From contig MPNH01000005.1 in NCBI GenBank assembly GCA_002238925.1, positions 61,578 to 125,577 on the forward strand: a DNA stretch of 64,000 nt. Reading direction: 5' to 3'. A program made the position numbers and the translations under genes. The stretch is from Spirochaetaceae bacterium bin103. Its GTDB lineage: Bacteria > Spirochaetota > Spirochaetia > SZUA-6 > Bin103. Below the pieces are notes generated by a model. It was not told where the DNA came from and made no database searches. It saw only the letters and a program-made list of their open reading frames with translations. Positions 46,448 to 55,683 of the stretch are shown here, in pieces. How positions within the stretch are numbered: the stretch's first letter is position 1; the number at the start of each line of letters is the position of its first letter.

Positions 46448-47431
46448 CTACTCCATCCGGATGCGCGGATCGATAAGCATCAACAGCAGGTCGGAGAGGA
46501 AGAACCCCACCACGGTCAGCATGCTGAGCAGGGTCATGATGGCGCCGGCCAGGAACATGTCCTGGCCGCGCAGCGACGACAGCAGCAACGGCCCCATGGT
46601 GGGCAGGTTGAGCACCACCGCGACGATGGCCCCGCCCGACACCAGCTCAGGAAACACCCACGCCACCGTGCTGACGATCGGGTTGATCGCCACCCGCACC
46701 GGGTACTTGAACAGCAGGCGGTGCTCCACCACCCCCTTGGCGCGTGCTGTGATCACATACTGCTTGCGCAACTCGTCCAGCAGGGTGGCGCGCATGATGC
46801 GCTGCAGGCCGGCGATGCCGCCCAGCCCGATCACCAGCACCGGCACCGGCAGGTGTTTCAGCATATCGATAACGCGCGCAACCGACCAGTCGGCCTTCAG
46901 GTACTCGGGCGAGAACAGCCCCACCACGTTGACGTCGAACATCACCAGGAACAGGTACACCAGCACCAGCGCGACCAGGAACGGCGGCGTCGACAGGCCC
47001 AGAAAGCCGAACACGGTTGCCAGGTAGTCGCCGATGCCGTACTGCCGGGTGGCGGAGTATACGCCGATGGCGATCGCCGCCACGTAGCTGAACACGATGG
47101 TGGTACCGCTGATCAGCAGCGTGAAGCCGAGCCGCTCGGTGACCAGATCCGCCACCGGCCGGTTCCAGAAGAACGAGTAGCCGAAGTTGCCGCGCAGCAT
47201 GCCCCACACCCACTTCAGGAACTGCGCGATCATGGGACGGTCGAGGCCGTACATGCGCTTGAGCGTCTCGATCTGTTCCTGGTCGACGCGGTCACCGCTC
47301 AGCTCCACCTGCAGAATGTAGGTGGACAGCCAGTCACCGGGCGGCAACTGGATCACCACGAAGCCGAGCACCGCCACCGCGCACACCAGTATCAGCATGT
47401 ACAGGAGCCGCCGGGCGGCGAACTTCAGCAT
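46448..47431 (-). CDS. ABC transporter permease (OppB-like), second importer
   Basis: A 327-residue permease with a short N-terminal cytosolic segment, 'LLYMLILVCAVAVLGFVVIQ' helix and the EAA-type region 'ITARAKGVVEHRLLFKYPVRVAINP' (in part) near residues 225-250. The order binding protein, OppB, OppC is usual for family-5 importers. It lies 201 bases after the binding-protein stop, a gap filled by a GC-only block. Confidence 0.9.
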   Translation of the reverse strand: MLKFAARRLLYMLILVCAVAVLGFVVIQLPPGDWLSTYILQVELSGDRVDQEQIETLKRMYGLDRPMIAQFLKWVWGMLRGNFGYSFFWNRPVADLVTERLGFTLLISGTTIVFSYVAAIAIGVYSATRQYGIGDYLATVFGFLGLSTPPFLVALVLVYLFLVMFDVNVVGLFSPEYLKADWSVARVIDMLKHLPVPVLVIGLGGIAGLQRIMRATLLDELRKQYVITARAKGVVEHRLLFKYPVRVAINPIVSTVAWVFPELVSGGAIVAVVLNLPTMGPLLLSSLRGQDMFLAGAIMTLLSMLTVVGFFLSDLLLMLIDPRIRME

Positions 47432-47450
47432 GGCTTCCGGCTACTCGGTC

Positions 47451-47632
47451 AGGGGTCGGGGCAGACCGGCGGCCGCCCGCCGCCCGCCGCGCGCGCTGGC
47501 GTGGGCGACCGCCGCGCGGGGGCGCCCGCGCGGGCGGGGGGCGGGGCCACCCCGGCGCCCGCCCGCCGCCGGCCGCGTGCGATGGCGTGGCAGACGGCGG
47601 CCGGCGGACGCCGGCGGGGCACAGGCAGGGGG
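47451..47632. repeat. GC-only low-complexity intergenic block
   Basis: The 201-base gap between the second binding protein and its permease is almost pure G/C, with imperfect copies of a 'GGCGTGG..GAC' word near 47502 and 47583. No gene, promoter or terminator is recognisable. Elsewhere in this operon gaps are three to four bases, so the block looks inserted or mis-assembled. Confidence 0.65.
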
Positions 47633-49672
47633 CTACTGCTCGTAGTACCACTGCTCCGGGTGATAGATCATCCAGAACCGGTAGGAGTAGATGAACAGGC
47701 CACCGTCGCCCTTCACGTTGCGCAGGTTGGCCTTGACGGTCATCGGCTTGGGCGTGATACCGGCGATGCCGATGTCCCACAGGCTGTTTGCCGCCACGGT
47801 GAGCAGCTCCTTGCCGATCTCCATGTAGCGCGGATGGCCCATCGGGTACTGCTGAAACTCCTCGGCCAGCTCCATCCAGCGGATAACCTCGGCGGGCGGC
47901 TCCTCGCCCTGCTCGCCGTCGGAGTTGAACCAGGCGTCCCAGTCGGTGGCATTCTCCAGGGGCGGCATGTGAAAGGTCGGACGCCCGTGAAAGCCAATCT
48001 CGGTGGTCTGGTCGAAGTTCCAGATGAACACGTCCAGTTCGCCCGCCATCCGGCGCTGGCCGAACAGCGGCCCGTCCACGGCCCGGGTGGCCACCTTGAT
48101 ACCGACCTCCTCCCAGAACTGTTTGATGAGCTCCACGCCCACCTCCATCTTCTCCTCCAACTGGTAGTAGTCGATGTGGATGGAGAGGGTATCGCCGTCG
48201 GGGCGCACGCGGAACTCCTCCCGGTCGTCCCAAGCCAGGCCCAACTCGTCCAGCGCCGCGTTGGCGCGCTCCACGTCGTATTCGATGAACTTCTCGCCCA
48301 TCCATGGCTCGTAGAAACTCACGGTGGGATCGACGGTGGCGGCGCGCGGCGTCGCCAGCCCGCGCCAGATTACCTCGTTGATCTCGTCGCGGTCGAGCGA
48401 CACAGAGAGCGCCTCCCGGAAACGGATGTCGGAAAACAGCTCGCGCATCACCGGGTCGCGGTGGTTGAGGTTGGGCCGGATCGCCAGCATCACGTTGCCG
48501 CGCCCGTCGAACCAGAGATGGGTACGGTAGTCGCCGCGATCTTCATGCTCCTTGTAGAGCGGAAAGTTGTCCATGGTGGTGAACTGCAGCGCGTAGTCAA
48601 GCTCGCCGGCGATGATCTTGGAGGTGACCGCCTCCAGGTTCTCGTGCAGCAGGCGATCCTGGGTGTCGATGTAAGGGAGCTGGTTGCCGGCCGTGTCGAC
48701 CTTCCAGTAGTAGGGGTTGCGCGAGAAGAACTTGTTGCCCAGTTCGTCCACTTCGACCATCGTCCACGGGTCGATGGTGGGGATGGCCGGATCCATGCGC
48801 TGCTGCACGTCCACCGGCCACTTGCTCAGGAACAGTTGCGCCCAACTCTCGTGTCCCTCCGCCTTGGCCAGGTCGGCGGCCTCGGGATTGTGCTCGACGT
48901 GGAATTGCGCCAGGAAGTGCGACGGCAGGAACGGCACCTCGTGGTAGCGGCGCGCCTCGGTGCCGAGCACGTTGAGCACGCTGGGATAGGGTTGGCTGAA
49001 GGTCATCAGCACGGTGTGGTCGTCGACGGCGGTCAGGCTCTCCAGAGGGCGCCACGAACCGGGCCTCGACGCCACCAGCAACTCGTTGCCGAGGAAGTCG
49101 TCGTACCAGAACGTGAAGTCGGCGGCGGTCAGCGGATCGCCGTCGCTCCAGCGCAGTCCGGGGCGCAGGTGCACCGTGAGCTGCGAGAAGTCCTCGTTCC
49201 AGTCCCAGCCGGTGGCCGCGTTGGGGGCGATCGCCTGCAGGCTCGGATGCACCATCAGCAGCGGCTGGGTGCGCGCGGTCCACGACTCGGCGCCGGCGGT
49301 GACCGGGCTGAGCGCGCCGTGGCGCAGGGTGCCGCCGTAGGTTCCTACGCTCTCCAGCGGCACGATCACCATCGGGTCCGGCGGCATGCGTTCCTCCAGG
49401 GGCGGCAACTCGCCGGCTTCGACCAGTGCGGCCAGCATCGGCGCCTCCTGAAAGCTGGCGATGCGGTTGCCGGTTGCCTGCTCGTACTCGCTGACGGTGG
49501 CGAAGAAGTTCACCATGTCGGGCACCAGGCCCTCGATCTCCGCCATCGGTCCGGCCGCCTCCGCGACGCCCGCTTCGGGAGCGGCCGCGGTCTCCTCGCT
49601 TCCGCCGGCAAGCGCCAGCCAAGGCGCCAACGCCAGGGCTGTTGCCGCCGCGAGCATTCGTCTGTCGATCAT
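47633..49672 (-). CDS. ABC transporter substrate-binding protein (family 5), second importer
   Basis: A 679-residue solute-binding protein, longer than the usual 500-550. Signal peptide 'MLAAATALALAPWLALA', then 'GGSEETAAAPEA', again without a lipobox Cys. Family-5 features include 'TVHLRPGLRWSDGDPLTAADFTFWYDD' (in part), 'NPYYWKVDTAGNQLPYID' and 'RFREALSVSLDRDEINEV'. Long members of this kind are frequent next to sugar-degradation genes and may carry oligosaccharides rather than peptides. ATG 49672 has a good AGGAGG upstream. First gene of the operon. Confidence 0.92.
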   Translation of the reverse strand: MIDRRMLAAATALALAPWLALAGGSEETAAAPEAGVAEAAGPMAEIEGLVPDMVNFFATVSEYEQATGNRIASFQEAPMLAALVEAGELPPLEERMPPDPMVIVPLESVGTYGGTLRHGALSPVTAGAESWTARTQPLLMVHPSLQAIAPNAATGWDWNEDFSQLTVHLRPGLRWSDGDPLTAADFTFWYDDFLGNELLVASRPGSWRPLESLTAVDDHTVLMTFSQPYPSVLNVLGTEARRYHEVPFLPSHFLAQFHVEHNPEAADLAKAEGHESWAQLFLSKWPVDVQQRMDPAIPTIDPWTMVEVDELGNKFFSRNPYYWKVDTAGNQLPYIDTQDRLLHENLEAVTSKIIAGELDYALQFTTMDNFPLYKEHEDRGDYRTHLWFDGRGNVMLAIRPNLNHRDPVMRELFSDIRFREALSVSLDRDEINEVIWRGLATPRAATVDPTVSFYEPWMGEKFIEYDVERANAALDELGLAWDDREEFRVRPDGDTLSIHIDYYQLEEKMEVGVELIKQFWEEVGIKVATRAVDGPLFGQRRMAGELDVFIWNFDQTTEIGFHGRPTFHMPPLENATDWDAWFNSDGEQGEEPPAEVIRWMELAEEFQQYPMGHPRYMEIGKELLTVAANSLWDIGIAGITPKPMTVKANLRNVKGDGGLFIYSYRFWMIYHPEQWYYEQ

Positions 49673-49774
49673 CACGGATCCCTCCTGTGTGTGGTAAGTC
49701 CCTGAGCCTAATTGCGCCGTGTGGGTGCTGTCAATGAAGCGCACATTGGCCACATTGGCCCATCGTGCCATACT

Positions 49775-50109
49775 GCCGTTCACGCGCAGGGTACCGCGTC
49801 CGCTTTACCAGCGTTCAGGACGTCTCCCGGTTGGCGGACAGCATCAGGTCCTGTGTCCGCGAAGCGATTGCCATCGAGCAGGCGGGCCTGACGATAGACA
49901 AGGGGCCGGATCTCGAGTACCCCGAAGAGTTGATTGACACATTCGACCGGGATTCCGACTTCAAGGCCGCGTTCGAGTGCCTGACGCCCGGGCGCCAACG
50001 CGGATACATTCTCCACTACGCCGCCGCGAAACAGTCGACGACGCGGGCGGCCCGCATCGCGAGATCGCGGGGCAGAATCTTCGACGGGAAAGGAATCCAT
50101 GACCGCTAA
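49775..50109 (+). pseudogene. C-terminal remnant of a YdeI/OmdA-type protein
   Basis: About 110 residues matching only the C-terminal half of YdeI (bacteriocin-protection/OmdA family): 'RVRFTSVQDVSRLADSIRSC', then 'YPEELIDTFDRDSDFKAAFECLTPGRQRGYILHYAAAKQSTTRAARI' (residues about 51-95, in part). The usual N-terminal DUF1801-like half is missing, and no good start or ribosome site precedes it. It therefore looks like a truncated gene. Its end overlaps the start of the sulfatase gene by 11 bases. Confidence 0.65.
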
Positions 50110-51478
50110 GAGCAACCATCCGCACATTCTCCTGCTGATCGACGACGAGCATCGGCCCGACGTGATGACCGTGGAGGGCAACCCGCACATCCGCATGCCG
50201 ACCCTGGACCGGATCATCGGGCAGGGCACCTACTTCCGCTCCGCGTATACGCCGGCGCCGGTGTGCGTGCCCGCCCGGCAGAGCTTCCTGACCGGCCTGT
50301 ACGCGCGCCGCAGCGGCTGCACCGGCTTCGATACGCCGCTGCCGAGCGACGTGCTCACCATCCCGGAGCACTTCGCCAACTACGGCTACAACCCCACCTG
50401 CGCCGGCAAGATGCACTTTGTCGGCCCCGACCAGATGCACGGCTGGCGGGAGCGCATCGGGCGCAACATCGAGTACAGCACGCGGCGTACCGGGGAGGCG
50501 CACCTGAGCGCCGCCCGCCCGCACGTGCAGGGCACCGGCAAGTGGCCGACGATCAAGGAGATCACCAACGCACGCGCCGGCCGGGGCCACCACATGCAGC
50601 AGGACCTGTACACGGTGGACGGCGCCCTGCTGTACCTGGACGAGTACTTCGTCGGCGAACCCTACGACCGCCCCGGCGAGGGCCCGCTGATGCTGGCGGT
50701 GAGCCTGAACAGCCCGCACTACCCCTACCAGTGCCCGGAGGACCTGTTCAGCCACTACCTGCGCCGCGTCGAACCCTACGTGGAGGATCTGCCCGAACAC
50801 TTCGACTGCGACGACTTCTTCAAGGTGCGCGTCGGAACCGACGTGACCTGGCGCGAGGCGCACCGCGCCACCGCCGCCTACTACGGCATGATCGAGCTGG
50901 TGGACCGCCAGTACGGCCGCGTGGTCGCCAAGCTGGAGGAACTGAACGTGCTCGACGACTTCGTAATCGTGTTCCTGAGCGACCACGGCGAGATGCTCGG
51001 CCAGAAGGGGCTGTGGGAAAAGCAGCAGTTCTTCGAGGCATCGGCGCGGGTGCCGTTCAGCATCACGGCGCCGGGCGGTGACGCCGCGGGAGCGCAGACC
51101 GTCAGCCAGAACGTCTCCCTGGTCGACCTGTTCCCTACCCTGTGCGACCTCGCCGGCATCCCGGCGCCGGACGGCCTGGATGGACGCTCGCTGGTGCCGC
51201 TGATGGAGGGCGACGCCGCCGGCTGGCGCAATGAGGCGTTCTGCGAGCTGTACCACGAGCTCAACGGCCCGTCCGAGATGGTCAAGGTGGACGACTTGAA
51301 GTACTTCCGCTTCCGGGGCAAGGGCTGGCCGGAGCAGCTGTTCGACCTGGCCGCCGACCCGGAGGAGACCCGCAACCTGATCGACGACCCGGCCTACGCC
51401 GCCGACCTGCAGCGCCTGCGCGCCCGCCTCGACGCCTTCGAGTGGGGTCCGAGATCGACCCCGCCGTGGCTGCGTTGA
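50099..51478 (+). CDS. Cys-type sulfatase
   Basis: A 459-residue alkaline-phosphatase-superfamily sulfatase. The N-terminal metal site is 'LLLIDDEHRPD' (Asp15, Asp16), and the formylglycine motif C-x-P-x-R is Cys56-Val-Pro-Ala-Arg60 in 'APVCVPARQSFLTG'. 'FLSDHGEMLGQKGLWEK' supplies the second metal ligands and basic residues. It lacks a signal peptide. Choline-sulfatase-like or glycan sulfatases are both possible. The matching C-terminal 'FDLAADPEETRNL' links it to the fragment at the window start. Confidence 0.92.
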   Translation: MTAKSNHPHILLLIDDEHRPDVMTVEGNPHIRMPTLDRIIGQGTYFRSAYTPAPVCVPARQSFLTGLYARRSGCTGFDTPLPSDVLTIPEHFANYGYNPTCAGKMHFVGPDQMHGWRERIGRNIEYSTRRTGEAHLSAARPHVQGTGKWPTIKEITNARAGRGHHMQQDLYTVDGALLYLDEYFVGEPYDRPGEGPLMLAVSLNSPHYPYQCPEDLFSHYLRRVEPYVEDLPEHFDCDDFFKVRVGTDVTWREAHRATAAYYGMIELVDRQYGRVVAKLEELNVLDDFVIVFLSDHGEMLGQKGLWEKQQFFEASARVPFSITAPGGDAAGAQTVSQNVSLVDLFPTLCDLAGIPAPDGLDGRSLVPLMEGDAAGWRNEAFCELYHELNGPSEMVKVDDLKYFRFRGKGWPEQLFDLAADPEETRNLIDDPAYAADLQRLRARLDAFEWGPRSTPPWLR

Positions 51479-51534
51479 CCGCTCGTTGACCGCGCGGCGA
51501 CGGCTAACGCGTCCGGTTCCTGCAGCGCGCCGCG

Positions 51535-52443
51535 CTACAGCTCGAAGGGGTTGGTCCAGGCGCGGTTGCCGCGCTTGTCGGTTACCGTGATGCGCGCGTA
51601 GGGACCGCGCAAGTTCGCGACGGTGAGTTCGGCGGAGGTGAAGTCGGACCCGGCCGCGACGCTGTCGGCGCTCGCCGCGGCGCCGGAGACACACACCCTG
51701 CGCACCGGCGACGTATGCACTGTCAGCTTGCTCCCGCCCCGGGCTGACTCGATGTCGAGGATCTCCGGACCCTGGCTGGAATAGAAACTGCCGGCGTGCA
51801 GCGCGTCGAGTAGCGCCGCGGGCTCCAGGTGACTGCTGCGCACCATCACCCAGTTGCGCCCAACGTCGGGCCGCCCTTCGTGAAAGTGGGCGTCGTCGGT
51901 TGCGATGGCATGGTAATAGCGCCCCTGGCTCAGCAGCCGGTCGAGGTAGCCGACGCTGTTGCCCTTGCCGTTGGATTCCTGGCAGGTCGTGTTGAATATC
52001 TCGATGGCGCTGGCCGCGGTCAGCGACTGCACGTCGCTGTCGGTCAGGTCGTACCAGGCCGGGTGGGCCGCGGCCACGTAGGCGCCCGCATCACGCGCGC
52101 GGGTGGCGAGCTGCGCACCGGTCTCGTGCGGCCCGGTCGGCGTGAAGTCGAGCGGCAACCCGACCGCCAGGATGTGCCAGTGGTCTCCAAGGCTGGTCGC
52201 CGGTGCGTGCAGTTCGGCGCCAAACACGGTGGTGAACCCGCCCGTGCGGAACGGCGTCGTGTCGGACACCGGGTAGCCGAACCGCTCCCGGAAGTGGTCG
52301 GTCAGGCTGATAAAGTGGTAGCCGCGGCGGCGATAGGCGTAGCACACCGCACGCGGGCTGCGGGCCCCGTCGGAGGCGGTCGAATGGGTATGCAGATTGC
52401 CACGATAGAAACCGCCGGGCTGGTCGAACGGACGGATGTTCAT
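51535..52443 (-). CDS. PHP-domain phosphoesterase-like protein
   Basis: A 302-residue protein with the PHP motif 'GNLHTHSTASDGARSP' (His18, His20, Asp25) and later metal ligands in 'ISLTDHFRE' and 'YVAAAHPAW'. PHP proteins use two or three metals to hydrolyse phosphoesters. The last 80 residues look like a separate beta-rich module. It is divergent from a PhyH-like gene 73 bases away. The substrate is unknown. Confidence 0.85.
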   Translation of the reverse strand: MNIRPFDQPGGFYRGNLHTHSTASDGARSPRAVCYAYRRRGYHFISLTDHFRERFGYPVSDTTPFRTGGFTTVFGAELHAPATSLGDHWHILAVGLPLDFTPTGPHETGAQLATRARDAGAYVAAAHPAWYDLTDSDVQSLTAASAIEIFNTTCQESNGKGNSVGYLDRLLSQGRYYHAIATDDAHFHEGRPDVGRNWVMVRSSHLEPAALLDALHAGSFYSSQGPEILDIESARGGSKLTVHTSPVRRVCVSGAAASADSVAAGSDFTSAELTVANLRGPYARITVTDKRGNRAWTNPFEL

Positions 52444-52516
52444 GATCGAAACCTACCATGCTTCCAGGATTCATGCGGCGTTGCGAGCGGAACATGATCG
52501 GCACTACCATCCGGTC

Positions 52517-53413
52517 ATGGTTCCGCTTACCGCCTGCTCGCCATTCGTCGATTGCAGCCCGCTGCTCGGCGACCGCGAACGGTTGCAGGCCGCGGCGCGG
52601 GAGCGTGGCTACCTGTTCTTCCGCGGCCTGCTGCCGGCGGCCGACGTGGCGGCGGTGCGGCGTGCCGTGCTGCAGGTGACCGCCGCCCACGGCGCCCTGG
52701 CCGAGGACGCCGCGCGGGAAGACGCCGCCGCCCGCACGGGCGTCCACCTGACCGAATACGACCGCACGCCGGAATTCGTGTCCTACTACCGGGACCTGCA
52801 GCGCCTGCGGGTGTTCCACGCCCTGCCGCACCATCCCCGGTTGATGGATGCCCTGGAACAGTTACTCGGCGAGGCGGTGTGGGTGCACCCGCGGCATATC
52901 GTGCACGCCATCTTCCCGGCGGACCTGCAGTACACCACGCCGCCGCACCAGGACTTCCAGCCGGTGCGCGGGGCACCCGACACCTGGACCGCGTGGGTGC
53001 CGTACGGCGACTGCGACGCGCCCCTGGGCGGGCTGGCGGTGGTCGAGCGCTCGCACGCCGGCGGCTGGCTGGCGGTGGGAGCCGACCACGAGACGGTCAC
53101 CGTGGGCGACGGCGCGCCCTGGGTGTGGAGCCCGATGCAGGCCGGCGACGTGCTGCTGTTTCACAGCCTCACCATCCACCAGGGCGTGGACAACACCAGC
53201 GGCGCCCGCATCCGGCTGGCCGGCAGCTTCCGCTACCAGCGGGTCAGCGACCCGGTGGACGCCGCCGCCCTCACCGTGCACCTGGGCGTGCTCGACTGGG
53301 AGCAGGTGTACGCCGACTGGGCCCCCGACGACCCGCTGCGCTACTACTGGCGCCCGCTGCCCTTGCAGATCCAACCCTCATGGCCCACCGTCGCCAAACC
53401 AGACGGCGACTGA
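52517..53413 (+). CDS. phytanoyl-CoA dioxygenase (PhyH) family protein
   Basis: A 298-residue Fe(II)/2-oxoglutarate oxygenase. The iron site H-x-D is His144-Gln-Asp146 in 'TTPPHQDFQP', and a distal histidine in 'LFHSLTIHQGVDNTS' (His216 or His221) precedes the likely 2-oxoglutarate-binding Arg231. ATG 52517 is chosen as it avoids overlap with the divergent PHP gene. It is followed by a GNAT gene at 10 bases. Substrate unknown. Confidence 0.88.
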   Translation: MVPLTACSPFVDCSPLLGDRERLQAAARERGYLFFRGLLPAADVAAVRRAVLQVTAAHGALAEDAAREDAAARTGVHLTEYDRTPEFVSYYRDLQRLRVFHALPHHPRLMDALEQLLGEAVWVHPRHIVHAIFPADLQYTTPPHQDFQPVRGAPDTWTAWVPYGDCDAPLGGLAVVERSHAGGWLAVGADHETVTVGDGAPWVWSPMQAGDVLLFHSLTIHQGVDNTSGARIRLAGSFRYQRVSDPVDAAALTVHLGVLDWEQVYADWAPDDPLRYYWRPLPLQIQPSWPTVAKPDGD

Positions 53414-53423
53414 ACGAGCGCAG

Positions 53424-53930
53424 GTGACCATACGTCCTGAGCGTCCCACGGACGTTGCGGCGATCCGTGCCGTGAACGAGCGCGCATTCGGCCAGCCCGA
53501 CGAAGCGGCGCTGGTGGATGCCGTGCGAGCGCGCGGCGAGCAGAGCATTTGCCTGGTTGCCGTCGACGGCGAGCGGCTGGTCGGGCACATTCTCTTCACC
53601 CCGGTGACGATCCAGGGGCCGGACCGGGTGTGCGAGGCGGTCGGGCTTGCACCGATGGCTGTCGATCCCGGCCATCAGCGTCGCGGCATCGGCAGCCGGC
53701 TCGTTGCGCGAGGTCTCGATCGGTGCCGCGAGGCGGGATACCGCATCGCCGTCGTGCTCGGCCATCCTGCTTACTATCCCCGCTTCGGATTCGTTCCGGC
53801 GCGGCGGCACGGCATCCGCTTCGAGCTGGACGTGCCGGACGAAGCGTTTATGGTCACTGAACTCGCGCCCGGCTCGCTCGAAGGCTGCACCGGCGTGGCA
53901 TGTTACGTGAAGGAGTTCATGTCGCCGTAA
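53424..53930 (+). CDS. GNAT-family N-acetyltransferase (YhbS-like)
   Basis: A 168-residue acetyltransferase. The acetyl-CoA-binding motif is 'MAVDPGHQRRGIGSRLVARGL', followed by 'VVLGHPAYYPRFGFVPA', which is typical of the YhbS subgroup. Starts at GTG 53424, ten bases after the PhyH stop, so the genes are probably co-transcribed. The acceptor (amine of a small molecule or protein) cannot be deduced. Confidence 0.88.
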   Translation: MTIRPERPTDVAAIRAVNERAFGQPDEAALVDAVRARGEQSICLVAVDGERLVGHILFTPVTIQGPDRVCEAVGLAPMAVDPGHQRRGIGSRLVARGLDRCREAGYRIAVVLGHPAYYPRFGFVPARRHGIRFELDVPDEAFMVTELAPGSLEGCTGVACYVKEFMSP

Positions 53931-53984
53931 CGCCCATGGCGCAAACTGTTGCCTGTCTGCACGTATTCGTGTACGGTTTCATGC

Positions 53985-54239
53985 ATGGCAACCAAGACGA
54001 TATCGCTTGAGTTGGATGCCTATGACAAGCTGAAGGCCGCCAAGCGGCCCGGGGAGTCCTTCTCGGCTACCGTGCGGCGGGCGCGGTTCGGTCCGAGTGA
54101 CTCCACCGGGAGGACGATTCTGACCCTGCTGCAAAACCTGTCGGTGGAGCCGGCCGACCGAGCGGCCGCGGAGTACTGGGATACGGGGGTCGCCGAGGCC
54201 CGGACGACGACCCCGTCGCGGTGGAGCGCGGACGTATGA
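53985..54239 (+). CDS. VapB-like antitoxin
   Basis: An 84-residue protein beginning 'MATKTISLELDAYDKLKAAK', which resembles VapB antitoxins of the DUF217 group, with a ribbon-helix-like N-terminus and 'GESFSATVRRARFG'. It overlaps the downstream PIN-domain toxin gene (ATGA at 54236-54239). It should neutralise that RNase and repress its own promoter. Confidence 0.82.
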   Translation: MATKTISLELDAYDKLKAAKRPGESFSATVRRARFGPSDSTGRTILTLLQNLSVEPADRAAAEYWDTGVAEARTTTPSRWSADV

Positions 54240-54661
54240 AGCTGGTCGATACCGACTTTCTGATCGACCTGCAACGTGAATGGGCGAGTGAGAGCCCCGG
54301 CCCGGCGGTGGCATTTCTGCAACTACACCAGGGTACCGGGCTGGCGGTCTCCACGGTATCCGTCCTCGAATTCCTGGAGGGCTATGAGCATCCCAGCGCT
54401 GGTGAAAGGCTCCTGGAGGCGTACTCAAGGCTACCGGTTACCGATAGCGTGGCACGCCGCGGCAGCCGCCTGCGCCGGCGACTGCGTACCGAAGGCCGGA
54501 TGATCGGCGATTTCGACGTGCTGATCGCAGCAACGGCGCTGGACGCCGGTCTTCCCTTGGTGACAGCCAACACGACCCACTTCCAGAGAGTCGAGGGACG
54601 CACGGTGGAGCCGTATCGTGCAGCCGCGAGCCCTCAATCCGAGCCGCGGATGTCTGACTGA
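54236..54661 (+). CDS. vapC: VapC-like PIN-domain toxin
   Basis: A 141-residue PIN-domain ribonuclease. The acidic metal-binding residues are visible: Asp5 or Asp7 in 'LVDTDFLIDL', Glu45 in 'VSVLEFLEG', Asp92 and Asp94 in 'GDFDVLIAATAL', and 'VTANTTHF' at the usual fourth position. VapC toxins cut specific RNAs and are held by VapB. Translational coupling with the antitoxin completes the pair. Confidence 0.88.
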   Translation: MKLVDTDFLIDLQREWASESPGPAVAFLQLHQGTGLAVSTVSVLEFLEGYEHPSAGERLLEAYSRLPVTDSVARRGSRLRRRLRTEGRMIGDFDVLIAATALDAGLPLVTANTTHFQRVEGRTVEPYRAAASPQSEPRMSD

Positions 54662-54694
54662 AACCGCATTTCGGAGGAGAGCAGGGAGAACGGA

Positions 54695-55681
54695 ATGACC
54701 ATTGTCGAACGGTTGAGCGCTGGCGAGCGGCTGGTGCTGGACGGCGGCACCGGCTCAGAACTGCAACGCCGCGGCGTCGACGTCCTGCAGCAGGTTGCGA
54801 AGCGGCTGAAAGCTTGGTCGGCGCTGGCCAATCTCACCCATGCGGACGTGGTGCAGCAGGTGCACCAGGACTACCTGCGGGTAGGCGCCGACATCATTAC
54901 GAGCAACAATTTCTGGACCAGTCCGACCCGCCTGGAGACGGTCGGGATGCGCGATCGGTGGCGGGAGCACGCCGCCGCCGCGGTGGAAATCGCACTGCGG
55001 GCGCGCGACGCGGCCGCCCGCGAGCGCCCAGGTACCACCGTATACGTGGCGGGCGGCATCGCACCGCCGGCGCTGCAGGACGCTACCACTGATGGTCCGG
55101 TCTCCGACGTCGAGCGCCTCGGCAAGGACGCGTTCCAGGACGAGATGGCCGCCCACGCGCAGCTCCTGGCGGCGTCCGGTGTGGACTGCATCTGGTGCGA
55201 ATTCCTGGCCTGCATCGACGAGTGCGTGGCCGCCTACGATGCCACCGCCGGCACCGGCCTGCCGGTGTTCATCGGGACACGCAATCTCAACGCCGACGGC
55301 AGCATGGCATTCGGCGAGTCGTTCCGCGAGCTGGCGGCGGCGCTCGGCGAGCGGCCGGTCGCCGGCATCCTGCTGATGTGCAGCAACCCGGAGGCGATTT
55401 CGGCCGGCCTGCCGCTGTTGCGCGCCGCATACGGCGGCGTCATCGGCGCCTACGCCAACCTCGGCTACAACCCCACGGGACCGGTCGCCAACCGCCCCTT
55501 GCTCAGCAACCAACTGCCCAGCAGCGGGCCCGACATCATCCAGGCAGCGGACTACTCTCCGTCACGCGTCGCCCGGTTCGCATCCGACTGGCTGGACGCC
55601 GGGGCGCAGATTGTCGGCGGCTGTTGCGCGTCCGGCCCCGAGCATATCGCCGCGATCCGGCGCGTCGTGTCGGCAGCGTGA
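54695..55681 (+). CDS. homocysteine S-methyltransferase-family protein
   Basis: A 328-residue TIM-barrel enzyme. 'LDGGTGSELQRRG' near residues 15-27 opens the domain, and the zinc cysteines are seen in 'LLMCSNPEA' and 'VGGCCASGPEHIAAI' at the C-terminus, as in MmuM and BHMT. These enzymes transfer methyl from a donor such as S-methylmethionine or betaine to homocysteine. It precedes the PhyH-hydratase fusion by two bases. Confidence 0.9.
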   Translation: MTIVERLSAGERLVLDGGTGSELQRRGVDVLQQVAKRLKAWSALANLTHADVVQQVHQDYLRVGADIITSNNFWTSPTRLETVGMRDRWREHAAAAVEIALRARDAAARERPGTTVYVAGGIAPPALQDATTDGPVSDVERLGKDAFQDEMAAHAQLLAASGVDCIWCEFLACIDECVAAYDATAGTGLPVFIGTRNLNADGSMAFGESFRELAAALGERPVAGILLMCSNPEAISAGLPLLRAAYGGVIGAYANLGYNPTGPVANRPLLSNQLPSSGPDIIQAADYSPSRVARFASDWLDAGAQIVGGCCASGPEHIAAIRRVVSAA

Positions 55682-55683
55682 GC

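Noticed and set aside
45575..49705. Very long plus-strand open frame (over 1300 codons) opposite the second ABC importer
   Set aside because: It is an antisense frame kept open by high GC; its translation is His/Gln/Arg-rich without motifs, while the minus strand encodes clear transporter proteins.
49742..49762. Short tandem repeat of 'CACATTGGC'
   Set aside because: Only two copies, with no palindrome or att-like context; chance or minor slippage.
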